From DAISKN01 sp963716925 (GTDB lineage: Bacteria > Acidobacteriota > Vicinamibacteria > Marinacidobacterales > SMYC01), in the NCBI GenBank assembly GCA_963716925.1, contig CAVQUX010000033.1, positions 310,001-374,000 of the forward strand: 64,000 nt of DNA. The letters run 5' to 3'. Positions 17,234-26,798 of the stretch are shown piece after piece. Each line of letters begins with the position of its first letter. The first letter of the stretch is position 1. The notes under the pieces were generated by a model. The model was not told the DNA's origin. It ran no database searches and was given only the letters and a program-made list of their open reading frames with translations. Made by a program: the position numbers and the translations under genes.

Positions 17234-19243
17234 TCAACGAAGCACCTCGACTCTCCGGGACAGGCTCACGTGCTTGTCCAGAAGTCCTCGGGTGTGGAGG
17301 ATGAGAACCACTCGTCCGTCGCCTAGAATCGACGCCCCCGCGACCCCCGGGCTCCGGGCCAGGGGATCCTCGATGGGCTTCACCACGAGCTCCTGCTCTC
17401 CCAGGAGCCCTTCGGCCACGAGGCCGACCCGTCGCTCCGCCTCCCCCACCAGGAGCACGAAGTCGCGGGCCCGGGCGGCGGCCGAGCTCTCGCCCTCAGG
17501 GAACCCCAGAGCGGCCCGCAGCGACACCAGCGGCACCACCTGATCGCGCCAGTGGAGCACTCCGTGTCCCAGGATGCTCGTGGCGCGGTCCCGCGGAAGG
17601 CGCACGATCTCGAGGACGCCGGTCAAGGGAATGGCGAACGCCTTTCCCGCGACCTCGACGAGGACCGCGCGCAGGATGGCGAGCGTCAGCGGAAGTCGAA
17701 TGAGAAACCGGGTTCCCTTTCCCGGGGCGGTCGAGAGCTCGATGACCCCTTTGAGGTTCTCGATCGACTCCCGCACCACGTCCATGCCGATGCCTCGACC
17801 CGAGATGTCGGAAACCGTTTCGCGGGTGCTGAACCCGGGCTGGTAGATGGTGTTCAGGATGTCGGAGGGGGTCATGGCGTCGAGCTGTGAAGGCTCGATG
17901 AGGCCGAGGGCCACCGCGCGCTCGCCCACCCGGGCGAGGTCGATGCCTCGTCCGTCGTCCTCGACGACCACGTGCGCATGGTTGCCCTCGTAGAACGCGG
18001 CGAGCTTGAGCGTTCCCGCCGGAGGCTTTCCCGCGAGCTCCCGTTCCCGCGGGCTCTCGAGGCCGTGGTCGATGGCGTTTCGAACCAGGTGCAGGAGAGG
18101 CTCACCCAGCGCATCCACGATACTCTTGTCGAGCTCGGTCAGGCCTCCCTGGATATCGAGGTCCACTCTTCTCCCTCGCGAGTGCGCGAGGTCGCGTACC
18201 ACGCGGGGGAAACGCCGGAAGACGTGCTCCACCGGGACCATGCGGATCTTGAGCACCGCGGCCTGGAGCTCCGTCATCGTTCGCTCGAGAAAGCCGTTGG
18301 CGTCGCTCAGACGATCGGCGGCGGTGCCCTGCGCGTCTCCGCTCGAGAACTCGGACAGGGCCTGAGCCACCATCGATCTTCCGATGACGAGCTCGCCTAC
18401 CAGGTTCATGATCCGGTCGATCTTGCTCACCTCGACCCGCAGCTGATCCGAGGCAGCGCCGGCGGAGCTGGGAGCGGTCCGCGCGAAGGAGCCCTCGTCC
18501 TCGGGCGCGGCGGGAGCGGGCTCGACGGGAACGCTCGACGGGTCTTTCTGCTCGCGGACCATCACCCGCGCCGTGACTCCCGGTACCTTGGCCGTGCGCC
18601 GGATCTCCTCTTTTCCGCTCGTGGCCTCGAGCTCGACGATCCATTGGGGCGTGGTCTCGATCTGGGGGGACTCGGGGTCCGGGTTCGTGCTCCAGATCCG
18701 TCCGTGCTTCGACAGGCGCTGGCGCACCAGGAACGCCCCCGCGGACCGCATCTGGCAATCCTTCGCGAACCACACCGTCACACGGTAGATCCGGCCGCGA
18801 GGGACCGGCTCCTCCACCATCGCCATTTCCGTGGTGGAGGGCTCGACCGCAGGCGAGAGCTTCTCGCACAGAGACTCGATCGAGGGAATCGGCCGCGGAG
18901 GCTCGGCGCAGTAGGCGTCGAGGAGCTCGGTCATCATGTCGCCGCAGGCCAGCACCAGATCGATCGCCTGTCGCTCCAGAACCGGCGACTCGCGGAGCCC
19001 GCGGAAGTAGTCCTCGAGGCGGTGGGCGAGCTTCGCCAGGGAGTCGAACCCGAGCGCCATGGAATCGCCCTTGATGGTGTGGACCGACCGTTCGAGGGCG
19101 CGCAGGACCTCAATCGAGTCGTTCGCACCTTCGAGCGCGAGCACCCGCTGGGAGAACTCCTCCAGCATCTCCGCCGTCTGGACGTAGAACGTCGTTTTGA
19201 GCGCGAGGAGCTCCTCCGGGGTCAAGTACAGGTCGTCGCTCAT
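17234..19243 (-). CDS. cheA: Chemotaxis histidine kinase CheA
   Basis: 669 aa, full length. HPt domain 1-110 with phospho-His55 (SVHTIKGDSMALG); a P2-like region ~150-230; dimerisation P3 ~270-340; HATPase with N-box RNAIDHGLESPRE, G1 EDDGRGID and G2 GRGIGMDVVRE; CheW-like P5 at ~530-669. All catalytic parts are intact. Receives the signal from the MCP through CheW and phosphorylates the CheY-like proteins and CheB. Its ATG overlaps the cheR stop (4 nt, ATGA). Confidence 0.96.
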   Translation of the reverse strand: MSDDLYLTPEELLALKTTFYVQTAEMLEEFSQRVLALEGANDSIEVLRALERSVHTIKGDSMALGFDSLAKLAHRLEDYFRGLRESPVLERQAIDLVLACGDMMTELLDAYCAEPPRPIPSIESLCEKLSPAVEPSTTEMAMVEEPVPRGRIYRVTVWFAKDCQMRSAGAFLVRQRLSKHGRIWSTNPDPESPQIETTPQWIVELEATSGKEEIRRTAKVPGVTARVMVREQKDPSSVPVEPAPAAPEDEGSFARTAPSSAGAASDQLRVEVSKIDRIMNLVGELVIGRSMVAQALSEFSSGDAQGTAADRLSDANGFLERTMTELQAAVLKIRMVPVEHVFRRFPRVVRDLAHSRGRRVDLDIQGGLTELDKSIVDALGEPLLHLVRNAIDHGLESPRERELAGKPPAGTLKLAAFYEGNHAHVVVEDDGRGIDLARVGERAVALGLIEPSQLDAMTPSDILNTIYQPGFSTRETVSDISGRGIGMDVVRESIENLKGVIELSTAPGKGTRFLIRLPLTLAILRAVLVEVAGKAFAIPLTGVLEIVRLPRDRATSILGHGVLHWRDQVVPLVSLRAALGFPEGESSAAARARDFVLLVGEAERRVGLVAEGLLGEQELVVKPIEDPLARSPGVAGASILGDGRVVLILHTRGLLDKHVSLSRRVEVLR

Positions 19244-20076
19244 TGCGCGGCCTTCCGGTAGGCCGTTCCCCGTCCGTGGTGCACGAACTTCAGATCCTCG
19301 ATCTTCCCCTGCACCGACTCCGAGTGCCCGAGGAAGAGGTACCCTCCCGGTTTCAGGGCGCGGACCAGCTTCGCCACCACGCGCTGTTGCTCGTCGGGGT
19401 CGAAATAGATGAGGACGTTCCGGCAGAAGACCACGTCGAGGTCACGAAGACCGTTCTCGTGCTTGAGGTTGTGGAAATCGTAGATGACCAGCCGCTTGAC
19501 CTCTTCCCGTATGCGGAAGCCGTCCACCGATTCCGTGAAGTAACGGCTGCCCCGTTCCGGACCCACCCCCTGCAGCTTGGCTTCAGGGTAGATTCCCTGG
19601 TCGGCCCGCTCCAGCGCCGTGAGCGAAAGGTCGGACGCGTAGATGCGGATCTCCCAGGCGCTCCTCGGGCTCAAGGACTCGAGCGCCGAGATGGCGATGG
19701 AGTAGGGCTCCTCACCGGTGGAGCAGCCCGCGCTCCAGATGCGGAAGAGGAAATCGCCCCGTTTCCTCTTCTCCTCCGCGATCTCCGGGATCACCACGTC
19801 CTCGAGAAACTCGAACTGCGGACGGTTGCGAAAGAACGCCGTCTCGTTGATGGTGAGGATGTCGAGAAGACGCAGCAGCTCTTCTTCCTGCTCCCGGCCC
19901 CCCTCCTTGAGATAGCGGTAGTACCGGTAGAAGCTTCCCATGCTCTTGGCGGTGAGGCGCTTGCCGATGCGCGAGGAGAGGAAGGCCCTCTTGTTGTCGC
20001 CGAAGTAGAGCCCGCACTCGCGATGGATGAGGTCGCGGAACAAGCGGAACTCGTCTTCGCTGATCTGGGCGTTCAT
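19240..20076 (-). CDS. cheR: Chemotaxis protein methyltransferase CheR
   Basis: 278 aa. N-terminal CheR helical domain (IHRECGLYFGDNKRAFLSSR), then the SAM-dependent methyltransferase domain: NETAFFRNRPQFEF, IWSAGCSTGEEPYSIAI (SAM-binding loop), VVFCRNVLIYF and GGYLFLGHSES. Methylates receptor glutamates, opposing CheB. Overlaps cheW by 4 nt upstream and cheA by 4 nt downstream. No C-terminal pentapeptide-binding or TPR extension. Confidence 0.95.
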   Translation of the reverse strand: MNAQISEDEFRLFRDLIHRECGLYFGDNKRAFLSSRIGKRLTAKSMGSFYRYYRYLKEGGREQEEELLRLLDILTINETAFFRNRPQFEFLEDVVIPEIAEEKRKRGDFLFRIWSAGCSTGEEPYSIAISALESLSPRSAWEIRIYASDLSLTALERADQGIYPEAKLQGVGPERGSRYFTESVDGFRIREEVKRLVIYDFHNLKHENGLRDLDVVFCRNVLIYFDPDEQQRVVAKLVRALKPGGYLFLGHSESVQGKIEDLKFVHHGRGTAYRKAAQ

Positions 20077-20555
20077 CTCTGAGCTTTCGCCCGCCCGTTC
20101 TCTCCCGCCGCCAGGGAGGAGGCCTCGCCGTCGGCGAGGAGGTTTCCCGGGTTGAGGATGATGACCAGCCGGTCCTTCAGCTTTCCCACGCCCTCGAGGT
20201 AGTCGTCGTGGATCGAGCCTTTCAGCTCCTCGGGGGTGGCCTCGATCGCCTCGGGGGCGAGCTTCAGCACCTCGGTCGCCGCGTCCACCAGGAATCCCAC
20301 GGTAAAGGAGTCGAGGTCGACGACCAGGATCCGGCTTCCGCGATCGATCTTCGCCTTGCCCAGGCCGAGCCGTTGTGCGAGATCGACGACGGAGATGATC
20401 TTCCCGCGGAGGTTGATGATTCCCAGCACGTATTCGGAAGCTCCGGGAACCGTCGTGATCTCCTGGGCCTTGACGATCTCGCGAACGACGAAGATATCGA
20501 CGCCGTAGGTCTCCCGGCCGACGCGGAAGCAGACGAGGTGAGCGGCGGAGGTCAT
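20073..20555 (-). CDS. cheW: Chemotaxis adaptor CheW
   Basis: 160 aa. Typical CheW fold with VCFRVGRETYGVDIFVVREI, VLGIINLRGKIISVVDL and ILVVDLDSFTVGFLVD. It links the receptor tip to CheA. Placed 5 bp downstream of the MCP stop and overlapping cheR by 4 nt. A short basic tail follows the domain. Confidence 0.93.
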   Translation of the reverse strand: MTSAAHLVCFRVGRETYGVDIFVVREIVKAQEITTVPGASEYVLGIINLRGKIISVVDLAQRLGLGKAKIDRGSRILVVDLDSFTVGFLVDAATEVLKLAPEAIEATPEELKGSIHDDYLEGVGKLKDRLVIILNPGNLLADGEASSLAAGENGRAKAQR

Positions 20556-20560
20556 TCCAG

Positions 20561-22507
20561 TTACCTTCCGGCGAATGGGGTCGACTTCACCGGTTCGGGC
20601 TGCATCAGCCTTCGCATCTCCCGGTCCTCGGCGCGGCTGACTCCGCCGTTGCCCGAGCTCGGGCCCGATGGCCGGGGGGCGTGGCCGTTCACGCTCACGT
20701 GGAAGCGCGACGTCAGCTCCCGCATGAGCGCCGCCTGCCGCGAAAGCTCCTCCGAGGAGGAAGCGAGCTCCGAGGCGCTCTCCGCGTTCTGCTGCACCAT
20801 GACCCGGATCTGCTCGATGGAGTCGACCACCTGCTCGGTGCCACTCGACTGCTGCTCGGTGGCGGCGCTGATCTCGTGGGTGAGCTCGCCGAGCCTCGAG
20901 GTCGCCTGCTCGATCTGCTGGGTGCCGGCGGACTGCTCCGCCGTCGACTCGCCAATCTCGCGCGAGCAGCCGGAGACCTCGGTGACCGACAGACCGATGT
21001 TCTGGAGGTTCGACCGGAGCTCCTCGGTGCGCCGCATTCCCTGCTCCACGATCGACGACGACTTCTCCATGTTGGAAACCGCCTTCGAGACCTGCGACTG
21101 GATACGCCCCACCAGGTCCGCAATCTCCCCCGTGGACCGGGCGCTGCGCTCGGCCAGCTTTCGCACTTCCTCCGCGACCACGGCGAAGCCGAGTCCGTGC
21201 TCCCCGGCTCGCGCCGCCTCGATGGCGGCGTTCAACGCAAGGAGGTTCGACTGTTCCGCGATCTCGTCGATGACCCCGACGATCTTGCCGATGTCCTCCG
21301 CCATCCCGCCCAGGTCCTGCACGTAGTGGGCGGAGGAGCGGATGACCTCGCGGATCTCCCCCATCCCCTGGCTCGCGGCTTCCATCGCGGAACCGCCTTC
21401 CGTGACGGCGACGTTCGCGCGGGTCGCGATCGAGACCAGCTTCTCCGCGGCTCCCGCGACCGTCGACACCGAGCGCAGCATGTTCTCGATGGAGGCGAGG
21501 GTCTGGGTCGTGGAGGCGGACTGCGACTGGGCGTTGCGGGCCACGTTCTGGATGTTGGCGTTCATCTCGTGGAGCGTCGAGGTGATGCCCTCGACCGCGG
21601 CGACCGTGGCTTCGTTTCCCCGCGCCGCCCGGCCGGTGGCCCGGGCGACGGAATCGCTCCCGGTCGCGACCTCGTCCGCCGCCGCCTGCACGTGCAGCAC
21701 GATATCCCTCAGTCCGGCGGAGACCAGGTTGAATGCCTTGGATATCTCGCCGAGCTTGTCGAGCATGAGATTGAAGGAAGCGGCCATCCGGCCGATCTCG
21801 CCTCCGGTCTCGACCGCGATACGCCGGGGCTCGACCTTGATCTCGCGGGTAAGGTCTCCGCTCGCCATGATCCGCGTCTCGTCCGCGAGTCGCTTCATGT
21901 CGTCGGTGGCGATCTGCTCGGCTACCTGAGTCAACGACAGGATGGGCGCGGTGATCTGTTTTCCCACGAACAGCACCGTGACGAACGCGAGGACCGCGAC
22001 CGTGAGGTTGAAGAGCAGCGCGGTCCAGAGGCCGCGACGGTAGTTCTCCGAGATGCTCCTGGTGGAGACGCCGACCTGGAGCGAGCCGCTCGTCTCTTCG
22101 CCGCGGCGCACCGGCCCCACGATCTCCAGCACCTCGCCGCTCGAGGACGCCTGGAAATCCGCGGGAGTGTTCACGATCGCCCCGGGTCGCTGGCCTTCGA
22201 CGCCGTAGGCCGCGAACTCGTCGCCTGCGGCATTCCGGACGACGATGTAGAGGATGTCGGAGTCGTTCTTCGCCCAGTTGAGCACCTGGAGGACCGACTC
22301 CCGGTCCTCGAACTCCAGCCCGGCGGCGACGCTGTAGCCGATCATCCGGGTGATGCTCATCGCTTTGTTCTCGAGGCCCTTCTGGTCCACGGCGCGCTGG
22401 CGGGAGGGGAAGAAGATCATGATGAACGCGGCGAAGGCGATCACCATCCCCGCGATGGGGAGGACGAAGCGGGATCGAATGGAGAGGCTCTTGAAAAACC
22501 CGGTCAT
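20561..22507 (-). CDS. Methyl-accepting chemotaxis protein
   Basis: 648 aa from ATG 22507, chosen for the SD GGAG 6 nt upstream. TM1 ~12-35, a periplasmic CHASE8/PAS-like sensor ~40-170 (AAGLEFEDRESVLQVLNWA), TM2 ~175-200, HAMP with an unusually long linker, then the cytoplasmic signalling hairpin with the tip EIAEQSNLLALNAAIEAARA. The tail ends in a short basic sequence without a CheR/CheB tether pentapeptide. It is the first gene of the operon and so its dedicated sensor. Ligand unknown. Confidence 0.94.
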   Translation of the reverse strand: MTGFFKSLSIRSRFVLPIAGMVIAFAAFIMIFFPSRQRAVDQKGLENKAMSITRMIGYSVAAGLEFEDRESVLQVLNWAKNDSDILYIVVRNAAGDEFAAYGVEGQRPGAIVNTPADFQASSSGEVLEIVGPVRRGEETSGSLQVGVSTRSISENYRRGLWTALLFNLTVAVLAFVTVLFVGKQITAPILSLTQVAEQIATDDMKRLADETRIMASGDLTREIKVEPRRIAVETGGEIGRMAASFNLMLDKLGEISKAFNLVSAGLRDIVLHVQAAADEVATGSDSVARATGRAARGNEATVAAVEGITSTLHEMNANIQNVARNAQSQSASTTQTLASIENMLRSVSTVAGAAEKLVSIATRANVAVTEGGSAMEAASQGMGEIREVIRSSAHYVQDLGGMAEDIGKIVGVIDEIAEQSNLLALNAAIEAARAGEHGLGFAVVAEEVRKLAERSARSTGEIADLVGRIQSQVSKAVSNMEKSSSIVEQGMRRTEELRSNLQNIGLSVTEVSGCSREIGESTAEQSAGTQQIEQATSRLGELTHEISAATEQQSSGTEQVVDSIEQIRVMVQQNAESASELASSSEELSRQAALMRELTSRFHVSVNGHAPRPSGPSSGNGGVSRAEDREMRRLMQPEPVKSTPFAGR

Positions 22508-22804
22508 GGACACTCCTTCAACCACGGTCGCCTCGCGGCCGCCCGCCCGAAGCACCCGTCAAGGCCCTGGTTCCTGGATTCGATTGCGAGAACGCTCGAA
22601 TCAGAAAGGTCCGGATGAAATTGTCGTATCGATTTCGAAGGGACGGTCTTCATCCAGGCACTTCAACCCGTGAAACTGCGAAGCAAGGACCGTGCCCAAG
22701 CGGCGAACGGGAGTGATGGAGTCGTTAGTGCCGTGAGGGGATGACGTTAGCGCCGGGCCGCCGGCGGGGCGTGCGAGCGCGGCGTTTAAAAAATTCGCTC
22801 CGGG

Positions 22805-22840
22805 CCATTTCCCGCGAGGGCTAATCCCCTCGGGAAATGG
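22805..22840 (-). terminator. Hairpin with downstream T-run (minus strand)
   Basis: CCATTTCCCGCGAGGG, loop CTAAT, then CCCCTCGGGAAATGG form a ~15-bp stem with one bulge. On the minus strand a TTTTTT tract follows ~8 nt later. It could terminate transcription from the DUF839 gene before the chemosensory promoter. Confidence 0.5.
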
Positions 22841-22958
22841 GGAAATTCAACGCGATCGTTCGTGCAGCCGGAACGTTGAATTCGAGAACGAAGCGACCCT
22901 CGCTCGCGCGTCCCAGGAAAGCTTCGAAGGGGTCGAACCCGCGGGGTCTGAAGCAGTC

Positions 22959-22988
22959 GTCCCGGGGCGCTGCACGGCGCCCCGGGAC
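22959..22988 (-). terminator. Perfect 12-bp hairpin downstream of the DUF839 gene
   Basis: GTCCCGGGGCGC and GCGCCCCGGGAC flank a 6-nt loop, giving a perfect 12-bp GC stem 56 nt after the stop codon. There is no T-run directly after it, so it may be an RNA-stabilising or Rho-assisted structure rather than a classic terminator. Confidence 0.45.
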
Positions 22989-23043
22989 GCAACCATTCGC
23001 ATTCGCTCGTCCGCTCGGCGAGCGGGCGAAAATCTCTTCCGGA

Positions 23044-24482
23044 TCAGCGCCAGCCCGTGATGTCGAGGACGATGACCGTGGCCGGTGACGTTGTGCTGGA
23101 TGCTGACGTAATAGTGTTTTCCAGACGCGTCGAAGAAGCCGCCGGTCCATTCGGCGTTCAGATCGTTGAGCGTGGCGATGCGAATGCAGCCATCCGACAG
23201 CTGGTCGTCATCGCTGCCGTCATCGAGGCATGCCCACATGTCGTTGTTGCGCCCCACGTCGGGTCCGTCGCCGTCCTCCATGAGGATCCAGTTTCCACGA
23301 CCGGGCTGATAGGCCATGTTGTCCATCATGGCGAGCTCGGGGGTCCCCACCACCAGCAACTGAACCTCCGGCGTCGCCGAGTTCGCGGTCGCCTGCTCCA
23401 GCGTACCGTCCGTGATGCAGATCGCTTCCCCCCAGTTCTTGTCCTGGCTCTCGTTCCCCGTGTTGTTGCCGCAGAAACGGACTGCCTCCTCCTCGAGGGC
23501 GCCGCGATCGATATCGATATCCTCGGGACGATAGTAGCCGGTGAGCTTCATCGCTCCCGCCGCCGCGCGGAGGTCTGCGCCCGAAGCACTCGGCACGACG
23601 ACCCAGGTCCCGAGCCCGGTATTGGTGCCCTGCCCATAGTCCGTGTTTCCCGAGCGTTTCCCGAGTCGCAGTCCGTACACCGCTCCTTCGGCGAGCGGCG
23701 ATTCGTCGAGGCTCACGATGGGATCCCCACCGGTCCAGGGCGACGTGGGAATGAACTTGAAGTAGGCCCCGCCTGGAGTGCCGTTCAAAGGACGGTTCTC
23801 GTCTCCGTAATACATGACGCCGTTGGGGTAGAGGCCGATGCCCTCGAACGCCAGTCGACCCACGGCGGGCCGATCCGCCACGTTCTCGGCGCCCGAGCCA
23901 CTCGTACCGTTCTCCGCCAGGTGGGTCGTTCGATTGAAGAACACGTCGTTCACTGCGAGGGGATTCATGATCTCGATCAGATGACCGGTGCCACCCACCT
24001 CCTCGCCAGCGATGACCGTGCCCCAGGGGGTCCGGCGGACCGGGTCACAAGAAATCAAGCCGCTGAGCAGCGTATGGACGGAGCCGTCGAACAGGCTGAT
24101 TCGCTGAACTCCGGGCTGGCCCGCCCCTTCCTCGTTGCAGACGATGAGATGGGACGGGGCCTGATCGTCCGGCCACAGGACCATCATGTCGATGTTCGGC
24201 CCCGGCGTTGTCGGCAGCCGTCACCACCGTCGCCTTGAGTCCCAGGGCGAGAGTCGCGAGCTTCAGCGGATTCGCCTCCGCCGTGGTCTCGTCGACGCTC
24301 GTCGTCGACGACGCCGCCACCGGGCGCAGCACCCCGAAATTCTTCGCGGCCTGCAGCCCGAGCAATTGATCCCTCTGTTTGCCGAAATCCGATTGGGCGT
24401 GTCCGAGAGCGGGCACCAGGACTACGCCGGCCGCGAACGCCAGAAAGCCTGTCAGCGAACGCACATTTCGATTGTCGAACAT
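23044..24482 (-). CDS. DUF839/PhoX-family secreted protein, two apparent frameshifts
   Basis: Start ATG 24482 with strong SD GGGGAGG; signal peptide (LTGFLAFAAGVVLVPALGHAQ). The body has the DUF839/PhoX pattern: GEEVGGTGHLIEI, YYGDENRP, GGAYFKF, RPEDIDID and a final NVTGHG ... DITGW. PhoX is a secreted Ca/Fe-dependent alkaline phosphatase, but many DUF839 proteins are uncharacterised. One frame break lies at ~24205 in a GGGG run (restoring the frame gives ADNAGPNIDMM), a second at ~23075, after which the proper frame ends at 23044. About 478 aa when repaired. Confidence 0.72.
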
Positions 24483-24732
24483 CAATACCTCCCCAACACT
24501 ATGATTTTGCGTTTTCGAATCGACCACGCACCCACACGTGGCGGAGCGAGACATTGACATTCCCAGGTGACCAGCCCGTTACTCAAGAATGAAGAGTTCA
24601 TGAACGACGAAGGGCGATTTCGACGGCGCCCGGCCCTCCGGTCTCGGAAGCGAGACACTCGCCCGGCGGACTCGAAATCCGGGTCCTACCCGCCGGGTCG
24701 AGACCTGAAAGCCAGGGAACCGTCTTTTCGGG

Positions 24733-26244
24733 CTACTGGCGCGCGGGTTCAGCCGCGCGCATCTTGTAACCGCGATAACATTCGCGGGGGGTTGGAGTCG
24801 GCCGGGACCCGATTTCGCCTCGAGCTACCTTGGATACGACCCTCATCGCCATTCGCGGTTTCCCCCGGGTGCGGGCTCGACCTCCGAGCTTGTGGCGCGG
24901 AACGTAGATGCGGCCGTCTTCGACGACCAGGTACCCGTCGCGAAACACGAGCTCCACGTTCGCGACGGCACTCAGGTCCTCGTCGGGGTTTCCTTTCACC
25001 ACCAGCACGTCGGCGAGCTTTCCCGGCTCCAGAGTCCCGAGCTTGTCGTCCATGCCGAGAATCTGGGCGCCGTCGCGGGTCGCGGCGACGAGAGCTTCCG
25101 GAATCGAGTAGCCTCCCTCGACGAAGAACTCGAGCTCGCGGATGTACGCGGTGGGAAGATAACGGAACCAGTTCATCACCAGATCGGTACCGACCCCCAT
25201 CTTGACCCCGGCTTTCCTCATGCGCCGCAGGACGTCCAGGTTCGCCTCCTTCGAGAAAGAGAAGCGACGGGAGGTCGAGCCGAAGTATCCACCGGAGAGA
25301 TCGAAGATGTAGGAGTAAGGAACGAGCGTCGGGACCGAATGGACCCTCTTATCCGCCATCATCCGGATCACCTCGTCGGTCCGGGGAAGCGGATGCTCCA
25401 CCGAGTCCACACCGGCCTCGACCGCCCAGCCGATGTAGAAGGTCTCGGCGTCGACCGTCACCCGAAGCCCGAGGGCGTGGGCCTCCTCGACCGCGGCCCG
25501 AATCTCCGCCTCCGAGAAATGACTCGCGAGCTTGATGAAGTCGGCGCCGTTCTTGAAGTTCTCGCGCACTGCTTCGCGCCAGTCGTCGGGCCCGCTCGCC
25601 TCTCGAATCGCGCCGTAGAGCTGGCTATTCGGGGTGAGACCTTCGGCGCCGTGTCCCCCGGTCGCGGTGATGAGCTGCCCGGCGGCGAAGATGCGCGGTC
25701 CGGGAATGCGGTTCGCGGCCACGAACTCCTTGAGGCGGAAGGGAACGTCGTACTTCGAGCCGGTGTCGCGGACGCTGGTGATTCCGCTCTCGATGAAGTA
25801 GCGCAGCCTCTCGACCCCCCGCAGTGTGGCGTGGGTCGGATTGACGGCCTGATCGACGGGAACGTCGGGCTCGGTGTAGTCGAGGTGGGTGTGCATGTCG
25901 ATGAGCCCAGGAAGCACGGTCATTCCGGCGACGTCGAGGACACGGGCCTCGGCAGGCCAGGCGTCCGAAGGTGGAAGCACGCCTCGGATCGCGTTCCCCT
26001 CCAGCACCACGGTGGCGCTCCGGGCCGGAGCGCCCGTGCCGTCGAAAACCCGTCCGCCGCGAAGAACCGTGATCCCATCCGGGCCGCTTCCACCCGGGGG
26101 CATCGGGATGCGGCGGGGATCGTCGGTGGTGTGGGTGCCGGGGTCCATGAACCGCCTTCGGTCCTCGGGCCGCTGCTGAGCGGAGCCGGTTGAAGACGAA
26201 ATCGAGAGCCCGAGAAGGAACGAAACGACGACTTGAGTTCTCAT
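24733..26244 (-). CDS. Secreted amidohydrolase-family protein
   Basis: 503 aa from ATG 26244; signal peptide 1-22 (VVVSFLLGLSISSSTGSAQ). Metal-dependent hydrolase family: H118-x-H120 in IDMHTHLDY, Lys238 in DFIKLASH, His284 in SVEHPLP and the Asp in GVGTDLVMN, plus the C-terminal GTLEPGKLADVLVV. The segment that normally reads V-HAH carries Asp265 and Glu267 instead, so one metal ligand position is unusual. Substrate unknown; imidazolonepropionase- or prolidase-like members cleave cyclic or peptide amides. Alone, divergent from the ABA4-like gene. Confidence 0.85.
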   Translation of the reverse strand: MRTQVVVSFLLGLSISSSTGSAQQRPEDRRRFMDPGTHTTDDPRRIPMPPGGSGPDGITVLRGGRVFDGTGAPARSATVVLEGNAIRGVLPPSDAWPAEARVLDVAGMTVLPGLIDMHTHLDYTEPDVPVDQAVNPTHATLRGVERLRYFIESGITSVRDTGSKYDVPFRLKEFVAANRIPGPRIFAAGQLITATGGHGAEGLTPNSQLYGAIREASGPDDWREAVRENFKNGADFIKLASHFSEAEIRAAVEEAHALGLRVTVDAETFYIGWAVEAGVDSVEHPLPRTDEVIRMMADKRVHSVPTLVPYSYIFDLSGGYFGSTSRRFSFSKEANLDVLRRMRKAGVKMGVGTDLVMNWFRYLPTAYIRELEFFVEGGYSIPEALVAATRDGAQILGMDDKLGTLEPGKLADVLVVKGNPDEDLSAVANVELVFRDGYLVVEDGRIYVPRHKLGGRARTRGKPRMAMRVVSKVARGEIGSRPTPTPRECYRGYKMRAAEPARQ

Positions 26245-26339
26245 GGCGGGCGAGCATAGCATCGCCGCCCGGGGAAGAGCGGGAACCGGAAACTCTCCTT
26301 CTGGCGGGGCCCGGAGCCTGAGCGACTCGAGAACCGACC

Positions 26340-26798
26340 ATGTCGCCAAACGATGTTTTTTCCGCGTTGAGCTCGATCGCGGGAATCGGCTGGGGGCTCC
26401 TCGTGCTTCTTCCGCGAAAGCGCTGGGTCGTGGACGGCGTGGCGGGAAAGGCGATTCCGGCGCTGCTGGCGGCCTGCTACGTTGCGATCGTCGCGGTCCA
26501 GTGGGGTGGAAGCGAAGGCGGTTTCTCGTCCCTGTCCGATGTGGCCGAGCTCTTCGGTAATCCGTGGATCCTGCTCGCCGGATGGATTCACTACCTGGCG
26601 TTCGATCTCTTCGTGGGTTGCTGGGAAGTCCGAGATGCGCGCGAGCGCGCGATACCTCATCTGCTCGTTGTTCCCTGCCTGGTCTCGACGTTTCTCTTCG
26701 GACCCGCCGGATGGCTCCTGTACCTCGTCCTGCGCTCGGCGCACGGAGCCGTCAAACGTCGAGGACCGGAGGCTTTCCCGCCGAAGGCAGCAGCGTGA
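26340..26798 (+). CDS. ABA4-like (DUF4281) membrane protein
   Basis: 152 aa, about four hydrophobic helices. LFGNPWILLAGWIHYLAFDLFVGCWEVRDA and the following helix FGPAGWLLYLVLR match the ABA4-like family, named for a plant protein needed for neoxanthin formation; bacterial roles are unknown. The 3' end overlaps the 3' end of the convergent kinase gene by 47 bp. No SD is obvious before ATG 26340. Confidence 0.78.
   Translation: MSPNDVFSALSSIAGIGWGLLVLLPRKRWVVDGVAGKAIPALLAACYVAIVAVQWGGSEGGFSSLSDVAELFGNPWILLAGWIHYLAFDLFVGCWEVRDARERAIPHLLVVPCLVSTFLFGPAGWLLYLVLRSAHGAVKRRGPEAFPPKAAA

Larger units (their letters stand above)
22508..23043. other. Intergenic region, no gene seen
   Basis: 536 bp between the MCP start and the DUF839 stop, both minus strand. 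It holds two strong hairpins (listed separately) and should contain the promoter of the chemosensory operon near 22510-22650. Open frames here are low-complexity Arg/Pro/Ser translations and have no start signals. Confidence 0.6.

Noticed and set aside
20681..22618. 645-codon plus-strand open frame across the MCP
   Set aside because: Antisense of the conserved chemoreceptor signalling domain; codon positions follow the minus-strand gene.
22925..22950. tRNA T-arm-like GGTCGAACCC sequence
   Set aside because: No acceptor stem, D-arm or anticodon arm can be drawn around it on either strand.
24195..24215. Programmed frameshift in the DUF839 gene
   Set aside because: A GGGG run is present but there is no X-XXY-YYZ slippery heptamer and no conserved overlap product; many similar breaks in the window argue for indel error.
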